Shown here: piece after piece, positions 32,423-41,460 of the stretch | Layout of the letters: each line of letters begins with the position of its first letter | How positions within the stretch are numbered: position 1 is the first letter of the stretch | Assembly (NCBI RefSeq): GCF_027942295.1 | Contig: NZ_CP101416.1 | Location: forward strand, 2,458,001 to 2,522,000 | Direction: 5' to 3' | Length of the DNA stretch: 64,000 nt | Source: Pseudanabaena sp. Chao 1811 | GTDB taxonomy: Bacteria > Cyanobacteriota > Cyanobacteriia > Pseudanabaenales > Pseudanabaenaceae | Position numbers and translations under genes: made by a program | Notes under the pieces: generated by a model | Databases searched by the model: none | The model's input: the letters and a program-made list of their open reading frames with translations, nothing else | Told to the model about the DNA's origin: nothing

Positions 32423-32775
32423 AGTTTTTAAACCTAGCGATCGGCTTAGCTGAAACCTTTACTTAGACAGTATCAATAGCTTACTAGAGGTTAGGCATGT
32501 GTTACAGCGCATAGCAATCTATAAACTCTGAAACTTTCTCAGCTTAAGTATTAATAACATATCTTAAAGAAAGTATAAGGAATCAAATCACAATTAGAAA
32601 TTAAATAAAGCCTAAATTTCGGCATGAACCGATTATCTCCTCTAGGATTTAGCCAGAGTAGCGCCAATAGCGGGGCAAAGCGCTCCTATTTACTTTAGTT
32701 ATGTCTGGTACGTCACGTTCTATAATTCAAAAGCACAATAATAAGAAAAATTTAAAACATAGGAAAGAGTTAATT

Positions 32776-33813
32776 ATGGGAGGAAATGATCGCTTGCTAC
32801 GGGCAGCAAGAGGTGAAGCAGTGGATCGTCCACCAGTATGGATGATGCGCCAAGCAGGAAGATACATGAAAGTGTATAGAGATCTGCGCGACAAATACCC
32901 AACATTTAGAGAGCGTTCGGAAATCCCTGAATTAGCCGCCGAAATTTCTTTGCAACCATTTCGCGCTTTCCAACCCGATGGCGTGATTATGTTCTCCGAT
33001 ATCCTCACCCCCCTCACAGGTATCGGCATTAACTTTGACATTATCGAAAGTAGAGGACCAATTATTGAGTCACCTATCAGGACTCAAGCCCAAGTTGACG
33101 CACTTACAGAGTTTGATCCCGATACTGCTGTCCCCTTCATTCGCAAGATTCTGACCGCGATCAAAGAAGAAGTTAAAGATCAAGCGACCATTCTTGGATT
33201 TGTGGGCGCACCTTGGACATTAGCTGCCTATTCCGTTGAAGGCAAAGGTTCTAAGGACTATTCCACAATCAAGGCGATGGCATACAAAGAGCCTGCGATT
33301 ATCCATAGCTTTTTGACTAAGATCGCCGAAATGATTGGTACTTATGTGATCCACCAGATCGAGTGTGGCGCTCAAGTGGTGCAGATGTTTGATTCTTGGG
33401 CTGGACATCTCTGCCCAACTGATTACAAAACCTTTGCGTTGCCTTACCAAAAGATGGTTGTGGATAAGGTAAAAGCGAAATATCCCAACACCCCAATGAT
33501 TCTCTATATTAGTGGTAGTGCGGGTGTGCTTGACCTGATGCCGAAGTCTGGCGTGGATATCGTTAGTGTTGACTGGACTGTGGATCTTGCTGATGCCCGC
33601 GATCGCATTGGTCGTGATATTCCTGTCCAAGGAAACCTTGATCCCTGTGTGCTTTATGCGGATCAGAGCTATATTCGCGATCGCATTCTCGAAGTAGTAC
33701 AGAAGGCTGGCAACAAGGGTCACATCATGAACCTCGGACATGGCATTCTCTCCACCACTCCCGAAGATAACGCCAGATTTTTCTTCGAGACTGTTAAAGG
33801 ACTTAGCTACTAA
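32776..33813 (+). CDS. hemE: Uroporphyrinogen decarboxylase
   Basis: The protein of 345 residues converts uroporphyrinogen III to coproporphyrinogen III in heme and chlorophyll synthesis. The signature [20 protein letters not shown], the FSDILTPL segment and [17 protein letters not shown] are family hallmarks. The ATG at 32776 is preceded by AGGAAAGAG and matches the usual start; an upstream frame to 32701 would add 25 unconserved residues. It is monocistronic, with a GC hairpin right after the stop. Confidence 0.97.
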   Translation: MGGNDRLLRAARGEAVDRPPVWMMRQAGRYMKVYRDLRDKYPTFRERSEIPELAAEISLQPFRAFQPDGVIMFSDILTPLTGIGINFDIIESRGPIIESPIRTQAQVDALTEFDPDTAVPFIRKILTAIKEEVKDQATILGFVGAPWTLAAYSVEGKGSKDYSTIKAMAYKEPAIIHSFLTKIAEMIGTYVIHQIECGAQVVQMFDSWAGHLCPTDYKTFALPYQKMVVDKVKAKYPNTPMILYISGSAGVLDLMPKSGVDIVSVDWTVDLADARDRIGRDIPVQGNLDPCVLYADQSYIRDRILEVVQKAGNKGHIMNLGHGILSTTPEDNARFFFETVKGLSY

Positions 33814-33814
33814 T

Positions 33815-33845
33815 AAAAAAGGCGGCGCATCGCGCCGCCTTTTTT
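33815..33845 (+). terminator. hemE terminator
   Basis: AAAAAAGGCGGCGC and GCGCCGCCTTTTTT pair perfectly around ATC, 1 bp past the hemE stop, with a strong T-run. This is a clear intrinsic terminator. Confidence 0.9.
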
Positions 33846-33852
33846 ATGGTAT

Positions 33853-34000
33853 TCATATACTTAATTAACACACCAAAGTCATCTTTGCCCTCACCCCTAG
33901 CCCCTCTCCCGCAGGAGAGGGGAACAAGAAAAATATCTTACTCCCCTTCTCCTGCGGGAGAAGGGGTTGGGGGATGAGGGGTGCGTCAAGTATATTAACG
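33853..34000. repeat. Intergenic element with TTAATATACTTGACGCACC-type ends, copy 2
   Basis: The right end GGTGCGTCAAGTATATTAAC matches, in inverted form, the left end of the element at 7218-7354; the left end here is decayed. The core has a CCCCTCTCCCGCAGGAGAGGGG hairpin and its mirrored CCCCTTCTCCTGCGGGAGAA copy, different from the core of copy 1. Nothing is coded between hemE and mtnP. Confidence 0.55.
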
Positions 34001-34009
34001 CCTTTTTTA

Positions 34010-34885
34010 TTAGAGATATTTTTGCAAAATTACTTTGAGGCGATCGCGACTAGCGCTAGACACTTTACTCAAATCAGTTAAGATTGAAGTTTTGAGAGCA
34101 TGATGGGCTTCTGACTTTGGTGGATTCGCGGCAATTTTTGCCACAGCATTTTGAATTACCTGTTGAGCATTAACCGCATTTTTTTGTAAATTTTGGATGA
34201 TCATATCTACGGTGACGCTTTCATGATCGTCATGCCAGCAATCATAATCGGTCACTAAAGCGATCGTGGCATAGGCGATTTCCGCTTCACGGGCGAGCTT
34301 TGCCTCGGTGAGATTAGTCATGCCAATTACCTTAGCGCCCCAACTACGATAGAGCAAAGATTCTGCCTTGGTAGAGAAAGCTGGCCCCTCCATACAGAGA
34401 TAAATACCACCCTTATGAACTTTGTTACGACCTAAATCGATGCTTTCGGCAGCAGAGGCAACAACTGATAGAAGCGACTTACAAATGGGTTCACCAAAGG
34501 CAACGTGAGCAACAATGCCTTCACCAAAGAATGTTGATGTGCGGCTGGTGGTGCGATCGATAAACTGATCGGGAAGCACAATATCAAGGGGGCGGGCATA
34601 TTCCTGTAATGAGCCAACCGCCGAAGCAGAAATAATGTATTCTACGCCTAGACTTTTCAGGGCATAGATATTGGCGCGATAGGGGACTTCCGTTGGTAGC
34701 AAATGGTGCGATCGCCCATGTCTCGCTAAAAATACTACGGGTGTTCCTGCAAGCTTGCCATAGATAAAGGCATCGGAAGTTTTGCCGAAGGGAGTATCAA
34801 TATTAATTTCTTGAATATCAGTTAGGGCAGACATTTTGTAGAGTCCACTGCCGCCAATAATGCCAATTTGTGCGTTGACTGTCAT
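34010..34885 (-). CDS. mtnP: S-methyl-5'-thioadenosine phosphorylase
   Basis: The protein of 291 residues begins [18 protein letters not shown]. The purine nucleoside phosphorylase family II signatures are seen: [21 protein letters not shown] and [18 protein letters not shown] with [14 protein letters not shown]. It splits methylthioadenosine to adenine and methylthioribose-1-phosphate, starting methionine salvage; mtnA for the next step is at 41461-42552. The ATG at 34885 fits the family start, and the open frame to 34987 is rejected. MTA-type substrate is inferred from EGPAF and NLTEA context, close to the family. Confidence 0.93.
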   Translation of the reverse strand: MTVNAQIGIIGGSGLYKMSALTDIQEINIDTPFGKTSDAFIYGKLAGTPVVFLARHGRSHHLLPTEVPYRANIYALKSLGVEYIISASAVGSLQEYARPLDIVLPDQFIDRTTSRTSTFFGEGIVAHVAFGEPICKSLLSVVASAAESIDLGRNKVHKGGIYLCMEGPAFSTKAESLLYRSWGAKVIGMTNLTEAKLAREAEIAYATIALVTDYDCWHDDHESVTVDMIIQNLQKNAVNAQQVIQNAVAKIAANPPKSEAHHALKTSILTDLSKVSSASRDRLKVILQKYL

Positions 34886-34968
34886 AGTTTTATAAATTGT
34901 GCAAATTTTTTGATTTTTCTGGAAAGCCTCTAGAAGCGAACTTAACCATACAGTGCTTTGTACTGTAT

Positions 34969-34995
34969 AAGAAGTCTTGCGTTGCAAGACTTCTT
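34969..34995. terminator. Hairpin terminator, GTT loop
   Basis: AAGAAGTCTTGC and its complement enclose GTT. It lies 7 bp beyond the hslO stop (minus strand) and ends that gene. A smaller hairpin, ATACAGT/ACTGTAT, lies next to it at 34948-34968. Confidence 0.8.
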
Positions 34996-35002
34996 AAAAA
35001 GA

Positions 35003-35980
35003 TTAAGCTTTTTGAGCTGCTGCCTCAACCTGCAATTCTTTTAACAAGTCATTTAGCTGTTCGGTGGTGGCGCGATATACCTCGCTACAGAAATGACAGG
35101 TTGCCTCAGCACCTTTATCATCGGCAATCATCGCGCGTAGGTCTTCTTCTCCAAACATTTTCATTGCTGCTAACATACGTTCAGCCGTACATCGGCAATG
35201 AAAACGCACATCTTTACTCATTGGCAAAATCTCGATCCCTAGGTCTGAAAAGAGATCGGTCATAACTTCTTCGATCTCCTTACCCTGTGTCAGCAAATCA
35301 TTAAAATTAGCAATATCGCTTTTTGCTTCTAATTGGGCAAGTAAATCCGCCTGTGAAAAATTAGAGGTTTTCGCCGCCCTTAACGCAGCTTTGGGCATAA
35401 TTTGCAATAACAATCCTGCGGCAAATTTAACTGGGGCATCGGCAATTGCTGATTGCTGCTCAGCCTTAGCGATCGCCTCATGATCAAGGACTTCAGTGAG
35501 AATTAATTTGGAATAGGTTTGCTCTGAGGAAGCGAGAAACCAAGCCACATCATCCGCAATATTGCCCGAAATTAACTCAACGGTGCTGCTGTAGGGTTCA
35601 CCATAACCAACATCTCGTAAAACTTTAAGTAAACCTGCTGCACCGATCGCTTTGCCAACGTCTTGTTGACCATCGGTAAGGGCAGGCAACTCGAAATGGG
35701 GATTGGAGACAAAACCGCGCACAGTCCCATCAAATCCCGCATCTGCGTAAACTAACCCTAATCCGCCATCGCCTGCGACCCTAATGTTTACTCTTGCTTG
35801 CGGCTGTTTCATATTTGAAGCAAGCAATAAACTGGCACTCATGGCACGACCTAGGGCGGCGGTAGCTACTGCGGATAAGCGATGGCGGCGGTATGCTTCA
35901 TTAATGGATTGGGTGATATTTACCCCAACAACTCTGACTCTAGCATCGGCGGCAATAGCGCGAATTAAGCGATCGCTCAT
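35003..35980 (-). CDS. hslO: Hsp33 redox-regulated chaperone
   Basis: The 325-residue protein has the Hsp33 N-terminal domain (SDRLIRAIAADARVRVVGVN) and the C-terminal redox switch. Four Cys ligands are seen in FHCRC and CHFC, coordinating zinc in the reduced, inactive form. On oxidation the zinc is lost and the holdase activity is switched on. The first pair CxC is followed by TAERM instead of the more common SRERC, within family range. It is upstream of mtnP but reads as a separate unit. Confidence 0.95.
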   Translation of the reverse strand: MSDRLIRAIAADARVRVVGVNITQSINEAYRRHRLSAVATAALGRAMSASLLLASNMKQPQARVNIRVAGDGGLGLVYADAGFDGTVRGFVSNPHFELPALTDGQQDVGKAIGAAGLLKVLRDVGYGEPYSSTVELISGNIADDVAWFLASSEQTYSKLILTEVLDHEAIAKAEQQSAIADAPVKFAAGLLLQIMPKAALRAAKTSNFSQADLLAQLEAKSDIANFNDLLTQGKEIEEVMTDLFSDLGIEILPMSKDVRFHCRCTAERMLAAMKMFGEEDLRAMIADDKGAEATCHFCSEVYRATTEQLNDLLKELQVEAAAQKA

Positions 35981-36083
35981 GAACTTTCCCTAACGTTTGC
36001 ATATTTATATCTACTTCATCTCTATGTTATAGCTATTGCCAGATCAAAACCCAAAATGAGAGATAGCGCCAAGCATTAATACT

Positions 36084-36116
36084 AAAACTAAAAATGGCTA
36101 TGCCATTTTTAGTTTT
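36084..36116. terminator. Hairpin terminator, TAT loop
   Basis: AAAACTAAAAATGGC and its complement enclose TAT. It lies 9 bp past the stop of the ComFB gene (minus strand) and would end its transcript. Confidence 0.75.
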
Positions 36117-36124
36117 AAAACCCA

Positions 36125-37132
36125 TTACCTGCTTATTGATTTAGAAGCTGCTCTCTCCCAGCAAACCTGTCCTTTTTTAGCTAAATCCAAAGATTGCGAT
36201 ACTATTTCCAGCAAATTTTGCCACTTGACTTCAGGATTTAGCAGTAATTTCTGCACTTTCACTAACGCTTGCTCCCTCTCATGACGAATTTTATGAAACA
36301 TTAACGGAGAAATTGACTGATAGTTGTTTTTCCGGACTTCTAGCATTGCTTCATGAACCATGATCGCAACTTCAGAACCAATGTTCATTTGGGCGTAATA
36401 ACGTAGATGATTTAACCCTTTTTCAGAAGTTGCATATAGTGGCGGTAATTGATTTAAGGTAATGGCAAGTACATCTTCAAGACGGATAAATCTGAGTTCA
36501 GTAGGTGAAAATTTTTGCGCTCGGTTTTGCGCCATTTTCACCACCAGTCTTTCTAAGGAATGGACAAAATGCCGCGATTCTAGCATATAGATTTCGTATG
36601 ATTTCTGTTTAGATTCGGGAGCTACGCTATGTTTTTGAGCATTTCTCTGCAAATAACTTTGGCTATGTATCTGTGGTCTTCCCAAAGCTCCATACCGACT
36701 TTGCCTTGGTGCTAGATTTCCCGAATTAAATTTAGCGATCGCACTTTCTAAAGACTCTTCTATAGCTTTAGGAACATCACACCACATTAGATTTTCCCAG
36801 CCTAATAAATCTTGGATACCAAGCAAAGCATAAGGAGCATTGGCTAACTCAATATCTGCTAAGGGTTTAGGTTCTCGTAATGGATCACGACGAACGGCAA
36901 TCAGCGCTTGGCGAGTGATCTTAGTGATTTTGTCTTGAATAGCGATACATTCTTGCCTCTTTTGGATTAATCCCACATCTGTTGAAGCAAACATAGGAGG
37001 CAATCGATTTAATGTATAAGCAATAACCTCATCAGCATTATATTTATGTCTAATCCCAATCCCCAAGCTCTGCACCTGAGCATGAGCCTCCCTACAGACA
37101 AATTCGATTAGAACATTTCGACAAGATTCCAT
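36125..37132 (-). CDS. Tandem ComFB-domain protein (c-di-GMP/c-di-AMP receptor family)
   Basis: The 335-residue protein contains two similar ComFB domains. The first runs about residues 1-95 (NADEVIAYTLNRLPPMFASTDVGLIQKR) and the second about 195-290 (RLEDVLAITLNQLPPLYATSEKGLNHLRYYAQ); each shows the N-R/Q-L-P-P-x-[FY]-A-[ST]-x-x-G motif. ComFB proteins of cyanobacteria bind cyclic dinucleotides and regulate pili, motility or competence. A doubled domain could bind two ligands or dimerise within a chain. The CheW-like gene lies just upstream (106 bp) on the same strand, in keeping with a role in motility. Ligand and partner are inferred. Confidence 0.85.
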   Translation of the reverse strand: MESCRNVLIEFVCREAHAQVQSLGIGIRHKYNADEVIAYTLNRLPPMFASTDVGLIQKRQECIAIQDKITKITRQALIAVRRDPLREPKPLADIELANAPYALLGIQDLLGWENLMWCDVPKAIEESLESAIAKFNSGNLAPRQSRYGALGRPQIHSQSYLQRNAQKHSVAPESKQKSYEIYMLESRHFVHSLERLVVKMAQNRAQKFSPTELRFIRLEDVLAITLNQLPPLYATSEKGLNHLRYYAQMNIGSEVAIMVHEAMLEVRKNNYQSISPLMFHKIRHEREQALVKVQKLLLNPEVKWQNLLEIVSQSLDLAKKGQVCWERAASKSISR

Positions 37133-37238
37133 GGAATTGGTTGAGATGTGTATGTACTAAAGATTCTCTAAATTACCCAAACATATATGTATAGAGATAT
37201 GTACATCACATTTTAGTTATTGTAATAGACTTCAGAAA

Positions 37239-37754
37239 TTAGGAATGTAAAATGGTTGACTTTAAAATACTTTCTGCTTGGAGTAGATAGGAGATTTCTT
37301 TTCTTTCTCTCTCGTGAATATATCCTTTCAGATAGGGCTTCAGCGTTGTTGGTATAGAAGAGAGATCATGTTCAAAATAATTGCTTGGTAGATGCACAAT
37401 TCCTGTAATGCTAGGTACTATCAAAGCGATCGCCAGTTCTTGTACGGATGTAAGAATTACCTCATAAAGTTGCATGGTTTGATTGAGAGGCTGTAGTCCT
37501 AACAGCATCGCTAGATCAATTGCCCAATACACCCGACGATGACGACTTAAAATTCCTAAAATACAAGATGGTTTATTTGGTACAGGCATGACATGGGCTG
37601 CCTTAACCGTCAAAACTTCCTGTGTGAATTCACTTTCCAGTAAACCGATGGTATGAGGATCGATCGCAAACTTCAAATAGGTATTAAGTTTTACTGTGGT
37701 TGGTTCATTCGTTTTCACATCTTGATAATCAGCTTGCTCAAACACTGTGTGCAT
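37239..37754 (-). CDS. CheW-like adaptor protein
   Basis: The 171-residue protein shows CheW-type beta strands: LKFAIDPHTIGLLESEFTQEVL at the start, AHVMPVPNKPSCILGILSRHRRVYWAIDLAMLLGL in the middle. The G-[IL]-x-x-[HRQ]-x-x-R-V-x-x-[AV]-[ILV]-D-L sequence is the signature segment. CheW/PilI proteins couple methyl-accepting receptors to the CheA/PilL kinase that steers type IV pilus motility in cyanobacteria. No receptor or kinase gene of that kind is adjacent; the ComFB gene follows on the same strand and may be linked functionally. Confidence 0.82.
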   Translation of the reverse strand: MHTVFEQADYQDVKTNEPTTVKLNTYLKFAIDPHTIGLLESEFTQEVLTVKAAHVMPVPNKPSCILGILSRHRRVYWAIDLAMLLGLQPLNQTMQLYEVILTSVQELAIALIVPSITGIVHLPSNYFEHDLSSIPTTLKPYLKGYIHERERKEISYLLQAESILKSTILHS

Positions 37755-37803
37755 GGATATATTTCAACTTTAGTAAACACTAAGGGTTCTGCAATTGAAT
37801 AAA

Positions 37804-37851
37804 AAATCAGTTTTTTGTGGTGCGACTTTACCGTGCCACAAAAAGTCGATT
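37804..37851. repeat. Imperfect hairpin related to the 29611 hairpin
   Basis: The stem TTTTTGTGG/CCACAAAAA with flanking AATC/GATT pairs has several mismatches. The sequence looks like a decayed version of the hairpin at 29611-29673. It lies in the 377-bp gap between the CheW-like and Rieske genes (37755-38131), which also holds the element at 38011-38105 and no gene. Confidence 0.45.
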
Positions 37852-38010
37852 CTTTGTTTTACTTTGAGTTCTTAACCATGTATAACGATCATTGTGATGA
37901 TTTGTATACAGCATGAATGCTGATATTTAGGAACTGAGTTATATTTTGGCTAGTCTTAATGACAAATTTTGTAGAGCTTTGACTCATGCATTAATTTTTG
38001 TCTTTACTTC

Positions 38011-38105
38011 TATAGCGCTTTTCAAACAAGAGAGGTACAGGATTGTTTCCCTGTCTTCGGCAGGGAAACAATCCTCTGTACCTCGTTAGACCAGAAAACA
38101 CTATA
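38011..38105. repeat. Intergenic palindromic element, family B, copy 2
   Basis: It starts TATAGCGCTTTTCAAACAAG and ends AAAACACTATA. The core hairpin is GAGGTACAGGATTGTTTCCCTG with its complement (one extra pair region) around TCTTCGG. The outer 20 bases match, in inverted orientation, the right flank of the element at 3857-3949. A third relative, TATAGCGCTTTTTAAGG with a TTTGTGTCCC stem, lies at 38619-38690. Confidence 0.6.
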
Positions 38106-38131
38106 TTCCAACAGCATATAGAGAAAAAAAT

Positions 38132-38599
38132 ATGGATCGCCGTAAGTTACTTTCTTGGTTTGGTTTAGGATGGTTGGCGAGTTTACTTCCCTCATCTCTA
38201 CTGGGGTGTAGTGACTCTAACCCCTCCAATACCTCATCGTCGTCTCCTGCATCAGATTCTCCAGCTAAATCAGCGCCAGAAAGTGTAGCTGCTGCACCTA
38301 GTTTTAAATCAATCGGCACGGTTGCTCAACTCGACAAGGATGGCTCTCTAGTCTCGTCTGACAAAAAAATTGCTGTAGTTCGCGATCCTAAGGACAAGAC
38401 TAAGTTATTAGCCGTCAATACCGCCTGTACCCATAAAGGCTGTACGGTACTTTGGAAATCTGACAAAAAACAGTATGTTTGCCCTTGTCATGATGCTGAG
38501 TTTGCCGCCAATGGCTCGGTAATTGCAGGACCTGCTAAGACCCCCCTCCCTACCTATGCTGCTAAAATCGAGAAGGATCAGGTCGTAGTTAGTGCCTAG
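38132..38599 (+). CDS. Rieske [2Fe-2S] lipoprotein or Tat-exported protein
   Basis: The 155-residue protein starts MDRRKLLSWFGLGWL, a twin-arginine-like leader with a lipobox-like SLLGC. After a Ser/Pro-rich linker the Rieske motifs CTHKGCT and CPCHDAEF follow, in C-x-H-x-G-C and C-x-x-H form, which bind one [2Fe-2S] cluster. It resembles the soluble-domain Rieske proteins of cyanobacteria rather than the full PetC (no PetC transmembrane region). It could serve as a periplasmic or membrane-attached electron carrier. It stands alone between family B elements. Confidence 0.88.
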   Translation: MDRRKLLSWFGLGWLASLLPSSLLGCSDSNPSNTSSSSPASDSPAKSAPESVAAAPSFKSIGTVAQLDKDGSLVSSDKKIAVVRDPKDKTKLLAVNTACTHKGCTVLWKSDKKQYVCPCHDAEFAANGSVIAGPAKTPLPTYAAKIEKDQVVVSA

Positions 38600-38618
38600 T
38601 TCTAAGTAAGGGTTTTGC

Positions 38619-38690
38619 TATAGCGCTTTTTAAGGTACGGATTTGTGTCCCCACCGCAGGTAGGGACACAAACGATATGATAAAAAAATA
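38619..38690. repeat. Intergenic palindromic element, family B, copy 3 (decayed right end)
   Basis: The left end TATAGCGCTTTTTAAGG matches copies 1 and 2. The stem TTTGTGTCCC/GGGACACAAA (38642-38672) is again a different core. The right end is decayed (AAAAAAATAGCGG). It lies 20 bp past the Rieske stop and ahead of the subtilase gene. Confidence 0.5.
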
Positions 38691-38724
38691 GCGGCTGAGG
38701 ACTTGAGAATAAGGTTTTAGAGTT

Positions 38725-40542
38725 ATGAAAAAATTTCTGCTCTCTTGTTTGTTTTTTGCAGGTTTATTTTGGGCGCTTTCGACTTACCAAGGTTTAGCTG
38801 TCGAGGGTAAATTTGATTCGATGGTCTTAAACTTTCGCGATAATTTGTCTCCTGCTCAGGTCGATCGCGAACTAAAAGCGATCGCTTCTAAATATGGGAT
38901 TGAGCCAAAGTTTAATAGCGCTTTTTCTAAGGGAAATAATCTTTATATCGTCAAAGGCGATACTCAAGTTCTCGAAAAGCTGAAGCAATCAAAAGAACTA
39001 CAGGAATTGACAGAATTTGTCGAAGCGAATTATGTCTATTCAATGGACTTTTTCGGTGGCACGACCCCTAATGATCCCATGTATAAGGATCAGTGGAATC
39101 TCAAGGCGATCGATGTCGAGAAAGCATGGGCAAAGACTAAAGGTAAAGGGATCACCGTCGCGGTAATTGACACAGGTGTAAGCAAGGTTGATGACTTAAA
39201 AAACACTAATTTTGTCAAGGGATATGACTTTGTTAATGATCGCGAAGATGCTAGTGATGACAATGGGCATGGAACCCATGTAGCAGGTACGATCGCCCAG
39301 TCAACCAATAATAACTTCGGTGTAGCAGGAATTGCCTATGAAGCCAGTATCATGCCGCTTAAGGTGCTGTCAGCATCGGGTGGCGGTACTATTTCCGATA
39401 TTGCTGAGGCGATTATTTTCGCGGCAGACAATGGCGCAAATGTGATCAATATGAGTCTCGGTGGTGGGGGTGAAAGTAAACTCATGCAGGAGGCGATCGA
39501 CTATGCCTACAAAAAAGGCGTGGTAATCGTGGCGGCGGCGGGCAACTCGAACCGCAATGCTGCCTTCTACCCTGCCCGCTATCCTAAAGTAATCGCCGTA
39601 TCTGCCACTAGTTCCACTGGCGAGAAAGCTCCCTATTCTAATTACGGTGCGGGTATTGATGTAGCGGCTCCAGGTGGGTCAATTACAAGAGATAAGAATG
39701 GCGAAAAAGGCGATATGTCTGGTGGCATTTTGCAAAATACCATTGATCCCAAAACCAAGGAATCAGTATTTCGGGCGTTTCAAGGCACAAGTATGGCAGC
39801 CCCTCATGTTTCGGGAGTGGTCGCCTTGATCGAAGCATCGGGAGTAAAAAATCCTGAAAAAGTCTTCCAAGTCCTTAAGCAATCTTCGCGCAAAGTGTCT
39901 GACGATACGCTCAACTACTATGGTGCGGGGCATTTGAATGCGGCGGCAGCAGTAAATTTAGCTTCTCAGGGACAATTGGGAATTCCTGATTTCCTACGTT
40001 GGGCGCGGGACAATGGCTACTTGAGTCCTCGCTTTTGGGTAGATGGTGGTGCGATCGCCTTAATTCCCAAGCTAATTATGGTGATTGGTTCCTATTTACT
40101 GGCATGGCTGATCAATCGTTGGCTACCCTTCCGATGGAATTGGGCTTTTTCTAATGGGGTTTTCTTTGGTGGTGCAGGTTTATTTTTCTTGCGTGGCTTC
40201 TATTTATTTGACATTACGCAACTACCCTTCCGCATTGCAGGAAGTTCACTCCCTGAGTTAGGCAATGCTTTTTCTAATACCAATGCGCTCAATCCGATTA
40301 CAGCGAGTGTTCTATTGCCACTGGGTTTATTAGTTATTCTATTGGGGCATCCGCAATGGAAATGGTTTGCGATGGGTTCGGCAATTGGTACTTCTGCATG
40401 TTTAGCTACAAGTGCGGTGTTAGCGCCACAAATGATGTGGATTGGCGATGGACTACCTGCGATCGCATTTCTTAGCGTCAATGCTATCCTCTGTTTTGGC
40501 TGTGCCTACCTATCGATTAAGTCAGAGACTGCAACCATTTAA
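38725..40542 (+). CDS. Subtilisin-like serine peptidase with C-terminal membrane domain
   Basis: The 605-residue protein has a signal peptide, a propeptide (about 30-120) and an S8 catalytic domain (about 125-410) with Asp in AVIDTGVS, His in NGHGTHVAGT and Ser in GTSMAAPHVSG. The last third (about 430-605) contains four or five hydrophobic helices, unusual for a secreted subtilase. The enzyme is probably anchored in the membrane with the catalytic part outside the cytoplasm. It may process exported proteins. It lies downstream of the Rieske gene on the same strand without a shared hairpin-free link. The catalytic residues are all present. Confidence 0.92.
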   Translation: MKKFLLSCLFFAGLFWALSTYQGLAVEGKFDSMVLNFRDNLSPAQVDRELKAIASKYGIEPKFNSAFSKGNNLYIVKGDTQVLEKLKQSKELQELTEFVEANYVYSMDFFGGTTPNDPMYKDQWNLKAIDVEKAWAKTKGKGITVAVIDTGVSKVDDLKNTNFVKGYDFVNDREDASDDNGHGTHVAGTIAQSTNNNFGVAGIAYEASIMPLKVLSASGGGTISDIAEAIIFAADNGANVINMSLGGGGESKLMQEAIDYAYKKGVVIVAAAGNSNRNAAFYPARYPKVIAVSATSSTGEKAPYSNYGAGIDVAAPGGSITRDKNGEKGDMSGGILQNTIDPKTKESVFRAFQGTSMAAPHVSGVVALIEASGVKNPEKVFQVLKQSSRKVSDDTLNYYGAGHLNAAAAVNLASQGQLGIPDFLRWARDNGYLSPRFWVDGGAIALIPKLIMVIGSYLLAWLINRWLPFRWNWAFSNGVFFGGAGLFFLRGFYLFDITQLPFRIAGSSLPELGNAFSNTNALNPITASVLLPLGLLVILLGHPQWKWFAMGSAIGTSACLATSAVLAPQMMWIGDGLPAIAFLSVNAILCFGCAYLSIKSETATI

Positions 40543-40544
40543 AC

Positions 40545-40577
40545 TTTCAGAAGCCTTGCGATGCAAGGCTTCTGAAA
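40545..40577 (+). terminator. Terminator after the subtilase gene
   Basis: TTTCAGAAGCCTTGC and GCAAGGCTTCTGAAA pair perfectly around GAT, 2 bp past the stop. Confidence 0.8.
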
Positions 40578-40598
40578 AAATACAACTTCTAGATAAAA

Positions 40599-40823
40599 AT
40601 GAACATTCAAATTAAGGGAACTGTGGAATATATCGATATTGGTACAGGCGCTTGGGCGATCGTTACGGATACCGATGAGCAGTATGAGATTTGGCAACCT
40701 GCCCCTGAAGAGGTTTTACAGGAAGGTTTGAAAGTAAGTGTTACTGCCAAGATTCGTGATGATGTAATGACGATGGCAGCGATCGGCGATGTTATCGAAA
40801 TCGAAGATTTCCATCTCCTTTAA
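40599..40823 (+). CDS. Small conserved hypothetical protein
   Basis: The 74-residue protein begins MNIQIKGTVEYIDIGTGAWA, alternates strands and acidic residues, and ends EIEDFHLL. It has the look of a small OB-like beta barrel, and I do not recognise a named family. It has its own gap from the subtilase gene and a hairpin in between. Codon use and a regular ATG with no strong ribosome site support a real small gene. Function unknown. Confidence 0.6.
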   Translation: MNIQIKGTVEYIDIGTGAWAIVTDTDEQYEIWQPAPEEVLQEGLKVSVTAKIRDDVMTMAAIGDVIEIEDFHLL

Positions 40824-40904
40824 GCCCTTTCAATCTTGTTAGTGCTGGCTTGCATTTGATTTGAGTGACTACGGCTAAACAAATAAATTGATGCGAGGTG
40901 TCCG

Positions 40905-41414
40905 ATGACAAAAAATACGTTTTTTTCAAATAAAGCTAAAAAAATCACCTCTCTTGGCTATGTAGCGATCGCTTCAATGGCTTTCACAATAAATACTTGT
41001 AGTCTATTTCTCCCTTGTCAATCAATCCAAGCCTCTGAACAGATATCTCCCTTCAAGGAAAAGCAATCTCAACGGAGAGTTGTTAAAATCGCAGGTAATT
41101 ATCAAGTTGTTTTAGAGCCTCAAGTGATGGAAGATGCGAGGAAAGAAGGAATTGTTTCATTTTCAGGAAAATGGACGATTAATCCCGATGGCTCATTCGT
41201 CGCGACCTTGGAAACTGTCAACATTAAAAGTGAGGTACAGACTATTAGAACAACGGGTAAAGTGAGAATTGTTAACGGAAAAGTGGTTTCTCAAGTAGAA
41301 ACTTTGAATGGAGAAAAGCCTAATGAACCATTCCCAACTCAATCCTATACATTGTTGTCGGATGGCAAGACATTACAAGCGGATGATCAACCTGTAAAAC
41401 TTGTCAGACAATAG
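40905..41414 (+). CDS. Exported protein of unknown function
   Basis: The 169-residue protein has a signal peptide (about residues 15-45, with a possible cleavage after IQASE) and a beta-rich domain with VVKIAGNYQVVLEPQ, GKWTINPDGSFVATLETVN and SYTLLSDGKTLQADDQPVKLV. The strand pattern looks like a lipocalin-like or DUF-type beta sandwich, which is a weak guess. It is monocistronic and convergent with mtnA, with a shared hairpin between. No known domain is identified. Confidence 0.6.
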   Translation: MTKNTFFSNKAKKITSLGYVAIASMAFTINTCSLFLPCQSIQASEQISPFKEKQSQRRVVKIAGNYQVVLEPQVMEDARKEGIVSFSGKWTINPDGSFVATLETVNIKSEVQTIRTTGKVRIVNGKVVSQVETLNGEKPNEPFPTQSYTLLSDGKTLQADDQPVKLVRQ

Positions 41415-41429
41415 AAAAGTTTTTGTCGA

Positions 41430-41458
41430 TTAGTGGTGGCACAAAGTACCACCACTAA
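41430..41458. terminator. Bidirectional terminator between convergent genes
   Basis: TTAGTGGTGG and CCACCACTAA pair across a 9-nt loop. It lies between the convergent exported-protein gene and mtnA, 2 bp from the mtnA stop. Confidence 0.7.
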
Positions 41459-41460
41459 AT

